This document shows positions 24,457 to 34,299 of a stretch of 64,000 bases of DNA, piece by piece; within the stretch, counting starts at the first letter, position 1, and each line of letters starts with the position of its first letter. The DNA comes from Chitinophaga sp. 180180018-3 (lineage in GTDB: Bacteria > Bacteroidota > Bacteroidia > Chitinophagales > Chitinophagaceae): positions 2,232,001-2,296,000 of the forward strand of contig NZ_CP140772.1 in assembly GCF_037893185.1 (NCBI RefSeq). Direction: 5' to 3'. Under the pieces are notes generated by a model that saw nothing but the letters and a program-made list of their open reading frames with translations, was not told the origin of the DNA and searched no databases. The translations under genes and the position numbers were made by a program.

Positions 24457-26772
24457 ATGAATATGTTCCAACGTTATGCCATCTGTGCAATAGCCTTGTT
24501 GTGTGCTTGCAACAGGGGTAGTGCGCCGGATCAGCAGGAGGAAAAACTCCCTGAACTGGTGGACTATAATTTTAACATACGGCCTATTTTATCAGACAAA
24601 TGCTATGCATGTCATGGCCCGGACGCTAATAAACGGGAAGCTGGCCTGCGGCTGGACATTGCTGACAGCGCTTACAAGGCGCTGAAGGATAATCCGGGCG
24701 CACACGCCATTGTACCCGGCAATCCGTCGGCCTCTGTGGCATATCAACGTATCAGCACTACAGACACTGCTCAGCGGATGCCGCCGCCTTCATCCAACAT
24801 GGCGTTGAGTACGCATGAAATAAAACTGATTGAAAAATGGATTAAGCAGGGAGCCAAGTTCCAGCCTCACTGGGCTTTTGTAGCGCCTGTTGCTCCGGCG
24901 CTGCCCAGGGTGAAGGAAGAGAAATGGGCGCGCAACGAAATTGACCGGTTTGTGCTGGCTCGCATGGAAGACAAAGGGCTGGAGCCGAACCCTGCTGCGG
25001 ACCGGGAGAGGCTGCTGAAGCGGCTGTGCCTTGACCTGACAGGACTGCCGCCTACATCGGAACGTATGGAGCGTTTTGCGAAAGATACTACTGATGCAGG
25101 ATATGAGCGCATGGTAGACGAACTGTTGCAGGATAGCGCCTACGGCGAGAAAATGGCTATACACTGGATGGATGTGGCGAGGTATGCCGATTCACACGGG
25201 TATCAGGACGATAATTACCGCAGTATGTGGCCCTGGCGCGATTGGGTGATACATGCCTTTAATGAAAATCTTTCTTACAAAGACTTTATCACCTGGCAGC
25301 TGGCAGGCGACATGATGCCCGGTGCTACGCGGGAGCAATTGCTGGCATCCGGTTTCAACCGTAATCATAAAATCACTGAAGAAGGTGGGGTAATAGATGA
25401 AGAATACCGGGTAGAATACGTGACGGATCGTACGAATACATTTGGAAAAAGCCTGCTGGGTATTACGATAGAATGTGCGCATTGTCATGATCACAAGTAT
25501 GATCCTTTCTCTCAGAAGGAGTATTATGAATTGTTTGCGTTCTTTAACAGTGTAAAAGAAGTAGGGCTGCAGTCGACCGTAGGCGGACCTGAAACCTACG
25601 CCAAGACGCCCTATATGGAGATCTCCAAAGAAGATCTGCAGGGGGTGTTGAAATTCATTAATAAGCAGGACACCAACCGCCTGATCGTATCCGTTATGGG
25701 CGACAGGGACACTGCGCGAAAAACGTATATCCTTGGCCGTGGGAACTATGATAACCCGACCCTGGAGGTACAGCCTGAAACGCCGCATGCGGTGTTGCCA
25801 TTCGACAGTAAGAAGTATCCAACAAACCGGTTGGGTTTGGCCGCCTGGTTGTTCGATCCACGGAATCCGCTTACAGCAAGGGTTTTCGTTAACCAGGAAT
25901 GGCAGGAAATATTCGGCAGAGGGATCGTTAAAAGCACCGGTGATTTTGGAATGCAGGGAGATCTGCCTGCCAATCCGCAGTTGCTCGACTGGCTGGCAAC
26001 AGACTTTATGCAGCATGGATGGAATATAAAACGGTTAATGAAGCAGATGGTCATGTCGGCCACCTACCGGCAATCGGCAGTGGTTTCACCGGAGAAGCTA
26101 CGCATCGATCCTGAGAATATTTATCTCTCCCGCGGGCCTCGTTTCCGCCTGCCGGCAGAGCTGGTCCGCGACCTTGTACTGCAAAGCAGCGGGCTGCTGG
26201 TGCATACCATCGGAGGGCCGAGTGTAAAGCCCTACCAGCCCAAAGGGCTTTGGGAGATGGCTACATCCGGCAGGGGGATCTTAGCAACCTACCGGCAGGA
26301 TCATGGAGCGGGCCTTTACAGACGAGGACTATATACCTTCATCAAACGCACCGTGCCGCCACCTTCCATGATGATATTTGATGCCAGCAACCGCGACCAG
26401 TGTGAGGTGAAACGTGCCAGCACCAATACACCGCTGCAGGCATTGATCATGCTGAATGATCCTACTGTGCTGGAAGCATCGAGGGTATTGGCTTCCCGGC
26501 TGATGCAGGCCGATAATGATGCAGCGCGCAACATTCAGCAGGCCTTCCGTCTGATTGTGTGCCGCAAGCCTGAGCAGCATGAAACCACCTTGTTACAAAA
26601 GTATTATGAGCAGCAGCAACAGTTGTATAAACGTCAGCCGGATAATGCGATGAAACTGCTGCGTCATGGGGAATACCCGATGGCAGCAAATCTGGATGTA
26701 GCCTCCTGGGCTGCAATGATGCAGGTTATCACTACCATCTACAATCTTGAAGAAACATTGTCAAAAACCTGA
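24457..26772 (+). CDS. PSC1 cytochrome / DUF1549 / DUF1553 lipoprotein
   Basis: From the ATG at 24457 the product is 771 residues with a lipobox Cys18 (LLCACNRG), so it is a lipoprotein. The PSC1 cytochrome domain has a heme motif CYACH at C49-H53 and the distal EKWIKQGA segment. The DUF1549 domain (about 145-350) follows, with NEIDRFVLARM, RLCLDLTGLPPT and a second CxxCH-like site in ECAHCHDHKYDPF. The DUF1553 domain takes the rest, with the typical QSAVVSPE and STNTPLQALIMLN stretches. This architecture is widespread in Planctomycetes and also found in Bacteroidota. Function is not established; linkage to polysaccharide degradation or redox has been proposed. It heads a four-gene cassette. 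Confidence 0.9.
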   Translation: MNMFQRYAICAIALLCACNRGSAPDQQEEKLPELVDYNFNIRPILSDKCYACHGPDANKREAGLRLDIADSAYKALKDNPGAHAIVPGNPSASVAYQRISTTDTAQRMPPPSSNMALSTHEIKLIEKWIKQGAKFQPHWAFVAPVAPALPRVKEEKWARNEIDRFVLARMEDKGLEPNPAADRERLLKRLCLDLTGLPPTSERMERFAKDTTDAGYERMVDELLQDSAYGEKMAIHWMDVARYADSHGYQDDNYRSMWPWRDWVIHAFNENLSYKDFITWQLAGDMMPGATREQLLASGFNRNHKITEEGGVIDEEYRVEYVTDRTNTFGKSLLGITIECAHCHDHKYDPFSQKEYYELFAFFNSVKEVGLQSTVGGPETYAKTPYMEISKEDLQGVLKFINKQDTNRLIVSVMGDRDTARKTYILGRGNYDNPTLEVQPETPHAVLPFDSKKYPTNRLGLAAWLFDPRNPLTARVFVNQEWQEIFGRGIVKSTGDFGMQGDLPANPQLLDWLATDFMQHGWNIKRLMKQMVMSATYRQSAVVSPEKLRIDPENIYLSRGPRFRLPAELVRDLVLQSSGLLVHTIGGPSVKPYQPKGLWEMATSGRGILATYRQDHGAGLYRRGLYTFIKRTVPPPSMMIFDASNRDQCEVKRASTNTPLQALIMLNDPTVLEASRVLASRLMQADNDAARNIQQAFRLIVCRKPEQHETTLLQKYYEQQQQLYKRQPDNAMKLLRHGEYPMAANLDVASWAAMMQVITTIYNLEETLSKT

Positions 26773-26798
26773 GTTACACCTTTAATAAATACGGGAAG

Positions 26799-28253
26799 AT
26801 GAAAAATGAATTTATAGAACATCACCTGAACATGAACCGGCGCAAATTCTTATCGCGTCTGAGCCTGGGCATAGGTAGTGTGGCACTGGGTTCCCTGCTG
26901 ATACCGGATGTTTTCAGTAAGGGAAGTGCCGAGGAAGCAGCTTTTATTCCGGGGATACCGCATTTTGCGCCCAAGGCCAAAAGGATTATTTACCTGTTTC
27001 AGAATGGTGCGCCGTCGCAGCTGGAGAGCTTCGACTATAAACCCAAGCTCCGGGAAATGATGGGGCAGGAGTTGCCAGCTTCCATCCGCATGGGGCAGCG
27101 CCTCACGGGGATGACCGCGGGTCAGGCATCTTTCCCTTTGGTAGGATCTCACTACGATTTTCACCAATATGGCGCATCCCGGGCATGGATAAGCGATCTG
27201 TTCCCGCATACGGCGAAGATCGTTGACGATATATGTATTGTGAAATCGATGTTCACGGAAGCGATCAACCACGATCCGGCACTTACGTTTTTCCAAACCG
27301 GGGCTCAGCAGGGAAACCGCGCCAGCTTTGGTTCCTGGATGAGTTATGGACTGGGAAGTGAAAATAAAAACCTGCCTGCTTTCTGCGTATTACTGTCAAG
27401 AGGAAAAGGCAATGGACAGGGTGTATACTCGAAGCTCTGGTCTAATGGTTTCCTGGATAGTATACATCAGGGCGTGCAATTCAGTAGCGGAGAAAGTCCG
27501 GTGTTGTACCTGAACAACCCGGATGGCATAGATATGGCCAATCGCAGGCAGATGCTGGATCAGCTGGCAGCCTTGAATGAACAGTCTTACAAGGAATTTG
27601 GTGACCCGGAAATCAGTACTAAAATACAGCAATACGAGATGGCCTATCGCATGCAAACGGCGGTGCCGGAGCTGACGGATCTGTCGAAGGAACCGGATGA
27701 TACCATCAAGTTATACGGACCGGATTGCCTGGTGCCGGGAACATTTGCCGCGAACTGCCTGCTGGCGAGGAAGCTGTCGGAAAGCGGCGTGCGTTTCATA
27801 CAGCTGTATCATCAGGGCTGGGATCAGCATGGTAATTTGCCTAATGAAATGGCTGGTCAGGCGAAAGATGTAGACAGGGCATCAGCAGCATTGATAACCG
27901 ATCTGAAGCAAAGGGGATTGCTGGATGAAACACTGGTGATCTGGGGCGGTGAATTTGGTCGCACGAACTATTGCCAGGGTAAAATGACTGCCGACAATTA
28001 TGGCCGCGATCATCATCCGCGCTGCTTTTCCATCTGGATGGCCGGAGGAGGAGTAAAGTCGGGTATTGTATATGGAGAGACAGATGAATTTGGATATAAC
28101 ATCATCAAAGATCCGGTGCACGTGCATGACTTTCATGCCACCGTACTGCATCTGATGGGACTTGACCACGAAAAATTAACATTCAAACACCAGGGCCGCC
28201 GTTACCGGTTAACAGATGTTGCCGGTAAAGTGATACCGGGATTAATGGCCTAA
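26799..28253 (+). CDS. DUF1501 protein with Tat-type signal
   Basis: The 484-residue protein begins MKNEFIEHHLNMNRRKFLSRLS; the RRKFL context followed by LGIGSVALGSLL is a twin-arginine export signal. The mature part has the DUF1501 hallmarks: YLFQNGAPSQLESFDYKP, QHGNLPNEM, WGGEFGRTNY and DHHPRCFSIWMAGGG. DUF1501 belongs to the alkaline phosphatase/sulfatase-like superfamily and is nearly always beside a DUF1553/DUF1549 gene, as here (26-bp gap). Its activity is unknown. Tat export suggests folding, perhaps with a metal cofactor, before translocation. Confidence 0.9.
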   Translation: MKNEFIEHHLNMNRRKFLSRLSLGIGSVALGSLLIPDVFSKGSAEEAAFIPGIPHFAPKAKRIIYLFQNGAPSQLESFDYKPKLREMMGQELPASIRMGQRLTGMTAGQASFPLVGSHYDFHQYGASRAWISDLFPHTAKIVDDICIVKSMFTEAINHDPALTFFQTGAQQGNRASFGSWMSYGLGSENKNLPAFCVLLSRGKGNGQGVYSKLWSNGFLDSIHQGVQFSSGESPVLYLNNPDGIDMANRRQMLDQLAALNEQSYKEFGDPEISTKIQQYEMAYRMQTAVPELTDLSKEPDDTIKLYGPDCLVPGTFAANCLLARKLSESGVRFIQLYHQGWDQHGNLPNEMAGQAKDVDRASAALITDLKQRGLLDETLVIWGGEFGRTNYCQGKMTADNYGRDHHPRCFSIWMAGGGVKSGIVYGETDEFGYNIIKDPVHVHDFHATVLHLMGLDHEKLTFKHQGRRYRLTDVAGKVIPGLMA

Positions 28254-28266
28254 AAAACAGTATATC

Positions 28267-29292
28267 ATGGAAAGAAGAAAATTCATACAGGCTTCCGCGT
28301 TAGCAACCGCATCATTTTATATCTCCCGGGATCTTTTTGCCTCCTCCAAAGGCCCGGTGTACGGCCATAACAATATGAAGTATGTGTTGGATACGAAATG
28401 GGGCACGCTCGACAGCAGCCGTTATCCGGTAAAAGACTGTCATGAAATGGTGCAGGACAAAAAAGGAAGGATCATTCTGCTGACAAATGAGACCAAAAAC
28501 AACATATTGGTGTATAACAAATCAGGCAAACTGCTCGAAAACTGGGGCCATGAATTCCCTGGTGCACACGGCCTGACATTGACGAATGAAAACGGCACCG
28601 AATACCTGTTTATTACAGATACAGAAAAACATCAGGTATATAAAACCACTATGGATGGAAAAATCCTGATGACGATCGATTATCCTGCTGAAACAGGCGT
28701 GTATAAGAAGAAAGAAGAGTTTGTACCTACAGAAACTACAGTGGCTGATAACGGCGATTTCTATATAGCAGATGGTTACGGTGCGCAATACGTTATGCGC
28801 TATGACCGGAATGGTAAACTGCTGGCTTACTTCGGAGGAAGAGGAGCGGGTGATGAGCATCTGGACAATGCGCACGGCATTTGTGTGGATCACAGAAAAG
28901 GCGAACCAACGCTGATTGTCACTGACCGCACACGGAACTGCTTTAAACGGTTCAATATGGATGGAAAGTTGTTGGAAGTGATTGCACTGCCGGGTGCCTG
29001 CGTATGCCGGGCTGTCATCAAAGGAGATCACCTGTATGCAGCCGTTTTGAGATCACCCAATATGGATGTAAACGGCAGCGGCTTTGTTACCGTGCTGGAT
29101 AAAGACAACAAAGTGGTGTCTAACATTGGCGGCACGGCCCCTACCTACAGTAACGGCGTATTGCAGCCCATGCAGCAGGCAGAGAAGATATTTGTACATC
29201 CGCATGATGTATGTGTTGATAATGATGAGAACCTGTATGTGGCACAATGGAATGCAGGTAAAGTGTATCCTTATAAACTAAGGAGGGTATAA
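28267..29292 (+). CDS. Exported NHL-repeat beta-propeller protein
   Basis: The 341-residue protein starts MERRKFIQASALATASFYIS, a Tat-like signal. The body consists of NHL-type blades: NILVYNKSGKLLENWG, DFYIADGYGAQYVMRYDRNG and NLYVAQWNAGKVYPY, with spacing fitting a six-bladed propeller. The propeller resembles those of peptidylglycine alpha-hydroxyglycine lyases and other NHL proteins, but catalytic residues were not confirmed. It is 13 bp after the DUF1501 gene and overlaps the next by 1 nt (TAATG), so the four genes form one transcript. A binding or structural role in the complex is a safe guess. Confidence 0.82.
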   Translation: MERRKFIQASALATASFYISRDLFASSKGPVYGHNNMKYVLDTKWGTLDSSRYPVKDCHEMVQDKKGRIILLTNETKNNILVYNKSGKLLENWGHEFPGAHGLTLTNENGTEYLFITDTEKHQVYKTTMDGKILMTIDYPAETGVYKKKEEFVPTETTVADNGDFYIADGYGAQYVMRYDRNGKLLAYFGGRGAGDEHLDNAHGICVDHRKGEPTLIVTDRTRNCFKRFNMDGKLLEVIALPGACVCRAVIKGDHLYAAVLRSPNMDVNGSGFVTVLDKDNKVVSNIGGTAPTYSNGVLQPMQQAEKIFVHPHDVCVDNDENLYVAQWNAGKVYPYKLRRV

Positions 29293-31457
29293 TGGAGGTG
29301 AAACGAAACGCCCGGTGGCAGCAGGTGGGTGAAAGCCTGTTGTTTGTCCTGAATATATTTATCCTTTTTTTGCTGGTCTTTCATGATAAAGTGATACTGC
29401 CGCCCTGGTTACAGGTACTGGGGCGTATGCATCCGCTGGTATTGCATTTTCCAATAGTTATACTATTGCTGGCGGGTATTTTATCTTTTGTGAGACTACC
29501 TGAACCCGGTGCAGAACAATGGAAAAAGCAACTCACGAAAGTACTGCTACTGACAGGTGCACTCAGTGCAGCCGTTACCGTTATAATGGGTCTTTTTCTG
29601 TCGGGAGAGGAAGGTTATCACGGAAGCGGAACGCTGCAGTGGCATAAATGGAGCGGCGTGATCATGTGCTGGCTGGCATCCGGCTGGTACTGGTTCGGTC
29701 AGTCGCTGGAAAGCCCCATGGCACAGCGGATCAGTGCGGTAGGAGTAGCCGTATTACTGCTGGTAACCGGTCATTTGGGCGCGGATATCACGCACGGGGA
29801 AAACTACGTACTTGCACCGGTAACGCCTGCACGAAAGGGTATTGATGTACCGTTAGACAAGGCCCTGGTGTATGACCATCTTATAAAACCAGTACTGGAA
29901 GAAAAATGTTTAAGCTGCCACAACGCCGGAAAGGCAAAGGGAGAGCTGGCGATGGAGCTGCCGCAACAGCTGCTGAAAGGAGGGAGGAACGGTAAGCTCT
30001 TTGTGGCGGGCAAACCGGAAATGAGCCTGCTGATAGAACGGCTTCACCTGCCACTGGATGCAAAAAAGCACATGCCACCGGCAGGCCGGCCGCAACTTAC
30101 ACCCGAAGAACTGGATCTTTTGTATTACTGGATCAAAGACGGAGCAGACTTTAAAACCAGGGTGGCAGCATTGCCTGCGCGCGACAGCCTGCGGTTGATA
30201 GCCGCATCGATGCTGAGGCCGGCGGCCGCACCCGTATACGATTTTGGCGCAGCTGATGAGAAACTTGTTCAACAGCTGAATAATAATTACAGGGTTATTT
30301 ATCCGATTGCTTTACATGCCGCACCACTGATAGTAAATTTCTACAATAAAGATCAGTTCAATGGCAAGTGGATCACTGAATTACTGCCGCTTAAAAAACA
30401 GATCATTGAAATGCATCTGCAGAAAATGCCGGTGCAGGATGCAGATCTGAATACCATCTCTCAGTTTACCTCTTTAAGGACCCTTAACCTCAGTTTTACT
30501 AACGTAAAAGGGCAAACGCTGTCGGCCCTTACGAAGTTACCGCACCTGGAAAGCCTTTCTCTTTCCGGTACTCCGGTAACGCTGCAGCAGCTGCAGGTAT
30601 TAAAACAGGTGGCATCGCTGAAAGAGCTGTACCTGTGGAATACTTCACTGACGGCGGCCGACCTCGACAATGTGCAGAAAACATTTGCGCAGGTGAACGT
30701 TATCAAAGGGTTTCAGAACAATGGCAACCAGTTGCTGAAATTGAATCAACCACAGTTGCTGAATACTGCACTCGTATTCCGTGATCAGATGCAATTGCTG
30801 CTCCGGCATCCGGTACGGGGTGTGGATATACATTATACTACTGACGGATCGATGCCGGATAGCGTAAATTCACCGGTGTTTAAAGACAGCCTGTTACTGG
30901 CTGCCAATACCGTGGTGAAAGCTATCGCATGTAAAAACGGCTGGTATGCCAGCGATCCGGTGCAATTCAGCTTTTACCGGTCGGCCTACCGGCCCGATAG
31001 CATGCGGCTGATCACGCAGCCCAGCGGAACCTACACCGGTGAAGGAGCGAAAACGCTTTGCGATGGGCTGAAGGGCGGAACAGATCAGGGAAATGGAAAG
31101 TGGCTTGGTTACAACAAAGACCCGATGGAAGCCCTGATGTTATTTCAACAACCGGTACCGCTGAAGTCTGTTACCATAGGTATCCTGAGAAATATCGGCG
31201 GGTATATTTTCCCACCGGAAAAAGTGGAGGTATGGGGAGGTACAGATCCGGCGCATTTGAGACTGTTGAAGAAAGTAGTGCCGGCTGCCGGGAAAAAAGA
31301 TGACCCTGCAGCGTCGCTCGACGTAGAGTGTTCATTCCCCGAAGCGCGTGTATCCTGCGTGAAGCTGGTATTGGTGCCGGTAGCGAAACTGCCTGAGTGG
31401 CATCCCGGAAAAGGAGGGAAGGGATGGGTGTTTGCGGATGAGGTGTTGTTTAACTAG
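29292..31457 (+). CDS. Membrane cytochrome with LRR and CHB_HEX-type domains
   Basis: The 721-residue protein has about five N-terminal membrane helices (residues 15-170, DUF2231-like with HPLVLHFPIVILLLAG). It continues with a PSC1-like cytochrome domain with heme site CLSCH at C206-H210, and then KHMPPAGRPQLTPEELDLLYYWIKDG. Residues about 370-470 form leucine-rich repeats (SLRTLNLSFTNVKG, HLESLSLSGTPVT, LKELYLWNTSLTA). Next comes a chitobiase/beta-hexosaminidase C-terminal-type segment (VDIHYTTDGSMPDS). A final beta-rich region may be F5/8-like. The heme and the helices suggest an inner-membrane electron-transfer subunit for the cassette. The order of domains is unusual (see findings). Confidence 0.82.
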   Translation: MEVKRNARWQQVGESLLFVLNIFILFLLVFHDKVILPPWLQVLGRMHPLVLHFPIVILLLAGILSFVRLPEPGAEQWKKQLTKVLLLTGALSAAVTVIMGLFLSGEEGYHGSGTLQWHKWSGVIMCWLASGWYWFGQSLESPMAQRISAVGVAVLLLVTGHLGADITHGENYVLAPVTPARKGIDVPLDKALVYDHLIKPVLEEKCLSCHNAGKAKGELAMELPQQLLKGGRNGKLFVAGKPEMSLLIERLHLPLDAKKHMPPAGRPQLTPEELDLLYYWIKDGADFKTRVAALPARDSLRLIAASMLRPAAAPVYDFGAADEKLVQQLNNNYRVIYPIALHAAPLIVNFYNKDQFNGKWITELLPLKKQIIEMHLQKMPVQDADLNTISQFTSLRTLNLSFTNVKGQTLSALTKLPHLESLSLSGTPVTLQQLQVLKQVASLKELYLWNTSLTAADLDNVQKTFAQVNVIKGFQNNGNQLLKLNQPQLLNTALVFRDQMQLLLRHPVRGVDIHYTTDGSMPDSVNSPVFKDSLLLAANTVVKAIACKNGWYASDPVQFSFYRSAYRPDSMRLITQPSGTYTGEGAKTLCDGLKGGTDQGNGKWLGYNKDPMEALMLFQQPVPLKSVTIGILRNIGGYIFPPEKVEVWGGTDPAHLRLLKKVVPAAGKKDDPAASLDVECSFPEARVSCVKLVLVPVAKLPEWHPGKGGKGWVFADEVLFN

Positions 31458-31501
31458 CTGTTATAATCCCTACCTTTAAGGGGACAGAACAGCAGCAAAT
31501 A

Positions 31502-32911
31502 ATGAAACAACATAAGTACGAAGAAATAGCAGCAGAAATAGCAGATAAGATCCTCGGAGGGCAGTACCTGCCTGGTCATCGCCTGCCCTCCGTCAGAACC
31601 CAGAAAGAGCGTTATAAAACCAGCCTGAGTACTATTCAGCATGCCTATGATGATCTGGCGCTAAAGGGACTAATAGAACGCTTTCCCCGTTCCGGATATT
31701 ATGTAAGTGCCCGTCCGGCGCCGGGAGGCAAGTTACCCACGGGGAATATAGTGCGTGATCCGTTATTCAAGAATAATCTTGCTGTCATTACCTCAGAAAA
31801 CCTGCATCGGAGCGCACTTTCGGAGTTTAATGTGGCGGCTCCCGGTGATCTTCTCTTACCACAACAGTTATTGCTGAAAACTATGCAGCAGGTGATCCGT
31901 GAAAAAGGAGCATCGTTGCTGAAGTACTATCCATCGAACGGGTTAGCCAGCCTGCGGGAAAAGATCACGCAGCGTGCGGCAGATCACAACACGCGTCTGA
32001 GAGCGGAAGAGGTGCTGATTACAGATGGTGCATTGCAGGCCATTTATATCGCACTGTCGGCGGTATGTGTACCCGGCGATCTTATCGCTATTGAAAGTCC
32101 CTGCATTTTCTCCGTGCTGGAAGTGGTAAGGGTACTGCGTCTGAAGGTAATAGAGATACCGGTAGATACAATCAATGGAATGAACCTGGATATGCTGAAA
32201 GAAGCATGTGCGTCGTATTCTGTTAGATCTATTGTTCTGACTCCTAACTTTCATAACCCAACCGGGGCACTGATGACTGACCGGCAAAAGCAGCAACTGC
32301 TGGCGATCGCAAAAAAGCATAATATTCCTGTTATAGAAAATGATATTTATGGCGATTTATACTTTGAAGGGGTTCGTCCGTCTACGATCCGATCATTCGA
32401 CAGCAGCGGGCTGGTGATGACCTGCGCCTCTTTTGCCAAGTCGCTGGCGCCGGGAATCAGGTTGGGTTGGCTGGCGGCCGGGCGCTATTTCAGGCAGGCA
32501 GAGCAGGTACGTTTTGCAATAGGCAGCAGCGTGACACCAGTTTACCAGGAGACGATGAATAAGCTGTTGGGTGCGAGTGCGTACGAAAAACATCTGCGTA
32601 TGTTCCGTAGTCAGCTGAAGCAGCAGTGTGAGCAAAGCATACAGCTTATCCGTGAATATTTTCCGCCAGGAACGCTAGTAGCTGCGCCTTCGGGGGGGTA
32701 TCACCTATGGGTGAATTTACCGGAGCAACTGGCTATGCCATCTTTCTACAAATATTGTGAAAAGGCAGGTATAAGATTTACACCGGGTTCCGCATTTTCT
32801 TTTACCAGTGCTTATGAACATTGCTTCCGGCTGGTGTTTGCCGATACCTACACTCCCATGAAGAAAGCAGCCATAAAGAAGGCGGGGGCCTATGCCGTTG
32901 CCCATTCCTGA
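31502..32911 (+). CDS. MocR/PdxR-type transcriptional regulator (GntR-aminotransferase fusion)
   Basis: The 469-residue protein has an N-terminal GntR winged helix (about 1-75, HKYEEIAAEIADKILGG, LPSVRTQKERYKTS) and a fold-type I aminotransferase domain. The PLP-binding Lys is K313 in SFAKSLAPGIRLGW. MocR regulators use PLP or an external amine as effector and often control vitamin B6 or amino-acid genes. No obvious target sits next to it; the following gene encodes a GNAT enzyme. It is preceded by a short intergenic stretch with TACCTTTA, one mismatch from the -7 consensus. Its DNA site is not visible. Confidence 0.9.
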   Translation: MKQHKYEEIAAEIADKILGGQYLPGHRLPSVRTQKERYKTSLSTIQHAYDDLALKGLIERFPRSGYYVSARPAPGGKLPTGNIVRDPLFKNNLAVITSENLHRSALSEFNVAAPGDLLLPQQLLLKTMQQVIREKGASLLKYYPSNGLASLREKITQRAADHNTRLRAEEVLITDGALQAIYIALSAVCVPGDLIAIESPCIFSVLEVVRVLRLKVIEIPVDTINGMNLDMLKEACASYSVRSIVLTPNFHNPTGALMTDRQKQQLLAIAKKHNIPVIENDIYGDLYFEGVRPSTIRSFDSSGLVMTCASFAKSLAPGIRLGWLAAGRYFRQAEQVRFAIGSSVTPVYQETMNKLLGASAYEKHLRMFRSQLKQQCEQSIQLIREYFPPGTLVAAPSGGYHLWVNLPEQLAMPSFYKYCEKAGIRFTPGSAFSFTSAYEHCFRLVFADTYTPMKKAAIKKAGAYAVAHS

Positions 32912-32989
32912 ATAGCTGTACCACTTGTTTTTCCGCATTCTGTATCCTGTGCTCATCTTACTTTAGTGCCTCACTTTCAATAACCGAAT

Positions 32990-33448
32990 ATGAGTGCAAA
33001 TATTATTACGAAGTATGCGGTAGCATCGGATAAAATGGTGGATGAGTTGTTGCACCTTATCCGTACATGGTCTTCTGAACATCCAGGTAATGAAATAGAC
33101 GGGCAATATACCCGTAAGCCGTTAGTAAACAGTATGAACAGTTTTTCTTCGCAATGGCTGGTAACGTATCATGATGATGAACCGGCAGGATTTGCGCTGC
33201 TGACAGAAGGAGGGGAGCGGCCGGAGTTTACAGCAGGCAGGCGGGCCGTACAGCTCTCCCTTTTTGCAGTAATAAAAAAATATGCCGCGGCAGGCGTGGG
33301 TAATTCACTGTTGGAAAAATGTCTGCATATATACAAGAACAGGGAAATGATGTGGATGGAACCGGCAATGGTACAGGAACAATCTGTATTGCTTGAAAAT
33401 TATGGATTTACGAAGAGCAGTGAGTATTTAGTGAAGGAAGGATTATAG
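32990..33448 (+). CDS. GNAT-family N-acetyltransferase
   Basis: The 152-residue protein shows a GNAT pattern: NSFSSQWLVTYHDDEPAGFALL (strands 2-3), a helix with VQLSLFAVIKKYAAAGVGNSLL that includes the acetyl-CoA-binding turn, and the terminal LLENYGFTKSSEYLVKEGL. Sequence is divergent from the RimL group seen at 16890. The substrate cannot be told. It follows the MocR gene by 78 bp on the same strand and may or may not be co-transcribed. Confidence 0.78.
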   Translation: MSANIITKYAVASDKMVDELLHLIRTWSSEHPGNEIDGQYTRKPLVNSMNSFSSQWLVTYHDDEPAGFALLTEGGERPEFTAGRRAVQLSLFAVIKKYAAAGVGNSLLEKCLHIYKNREMMWMEPAMVQEQSVLLENYGFTKSSEYLVKEGL

Positions 33449-33625
33449 TTATTTAGCGCAGGGTGTGACTGTGAAAGCCGGCTGAACCCGGCGGATCTGC
33501 AAGGGATTCGCAAAGCCGGCTCATTAAATGTGCTGTGGGCGGCTGTGGCAGCAACATTTTGTAAATTCCAAAAGGTTGTATTACTTTCATGTATCGCAAC
33601 CACGTATGACTAACTTATACCGGCC

Positions 33626-34219
33626 TTGATCCACGATAATGAACAGGATTTACTGCTCTCTGTTGCCAGAGGAGATGAACGGAGCTTTCACGCACTGGTG
33701 AAGCATTACTGGCCACAGGTATATGGCACCGCACTTCGTCTGACCCGGAACCCGGAGCAGGCAAAAGATCTCTCACAGGATATTTTTCTGAAACTATGGA
33801 ATAACCGGGAAAAGTTACCCGGGGTAGATAAGGTAACCACCTTTATATATGTATGTGCCCGCAACCTGATCATGGACCATTTGGAAAAAAAGGTTTTGCG
33901 GACAGAGCATCTTGATCAAATGGCTGAAACACTGTCGGACGAACCATTCGGCGATGCCCAGTCGGGCCTGGAATACAAGGAGCTGGAAAAGATGCTGATG
34001 CTGGCCATTGAGCATTTACCGGAGAAAGTAAAAACAGTATTTGTGCTGCATCGTTTTAACGGACTGAGTCATGTGCAGATTTCCCGCAAACTGAATATTT
34101 CCGTAGTCAGCTCGCAGACCTATATCGTCAGAGCGTTGCGTAGTATCCGCGAGTACCTGAACCGGCATTCCGAGCATGTTTTCGTATGGCTGGTATTGCT
34201 TTCCGGTTTTTTTTCATGA
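33626..34219 (+). CDS. ECF RNA polymerase sigma factor (SusC/FecR module)
   Basis: The 197-residue protein has ECF sigma-2 (ERSFHALVKHYWPQVYGTAL, LSQDIFLKLWNNRE) and sigma-4 (LPEKVKTVFVLHRFNGLSHVQI, SVVSSQTYIVRALRSIREYL). The start is TTG; an upstream in-frame stop leaves no ATG choice. It belongs to the FecI-like group that pairs with a FecR anti-sigma and a TonB-dependent receptor, and both follow directly. The expected chain is: ligand binding by the SusC protein, signal to FecR, and release of this factor to transcribe the locus. The promoter it recognises was not identified. Confidence 0.92.
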   Translation: MIHDNEQDLLLSVARGDERSFHALVKHYWPQVYGTALRLTRNPEQAKDLSQDIFLKLWNNREKLPGVDKVTTFIYVCARNLIMDHLEKKVLRTEHLDQMAETLSDEPFGDAQSGLEYKELEKMLMLAIEHLPEKVKTVFVLHRFNGLSHVQISRKLNISVVSSQTYIVRALRSIREYLNRHSEHVFVWLVLLSGFFS

Positions 34220-34299
34220 TTTTTTAGAATTTACTGTCTTACCCCTGATTCCTTTCCCGTCCTTATATACGGGGACGATCATTAAACCTGTATCAGCAT

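Noticed and set aside
25192..26016. 274-codon minus-strand frame opposite the DUF1553 gene
   Set aside because: Antisense shadow with no family likeness.
33476..33531. AGCCGGCT repeated twice upstream of the ECF sigma gene
   Set aside because: Each 8-mer is palindromic and short; no T-run or conserved spacing, so it was not called a terminator or operator.
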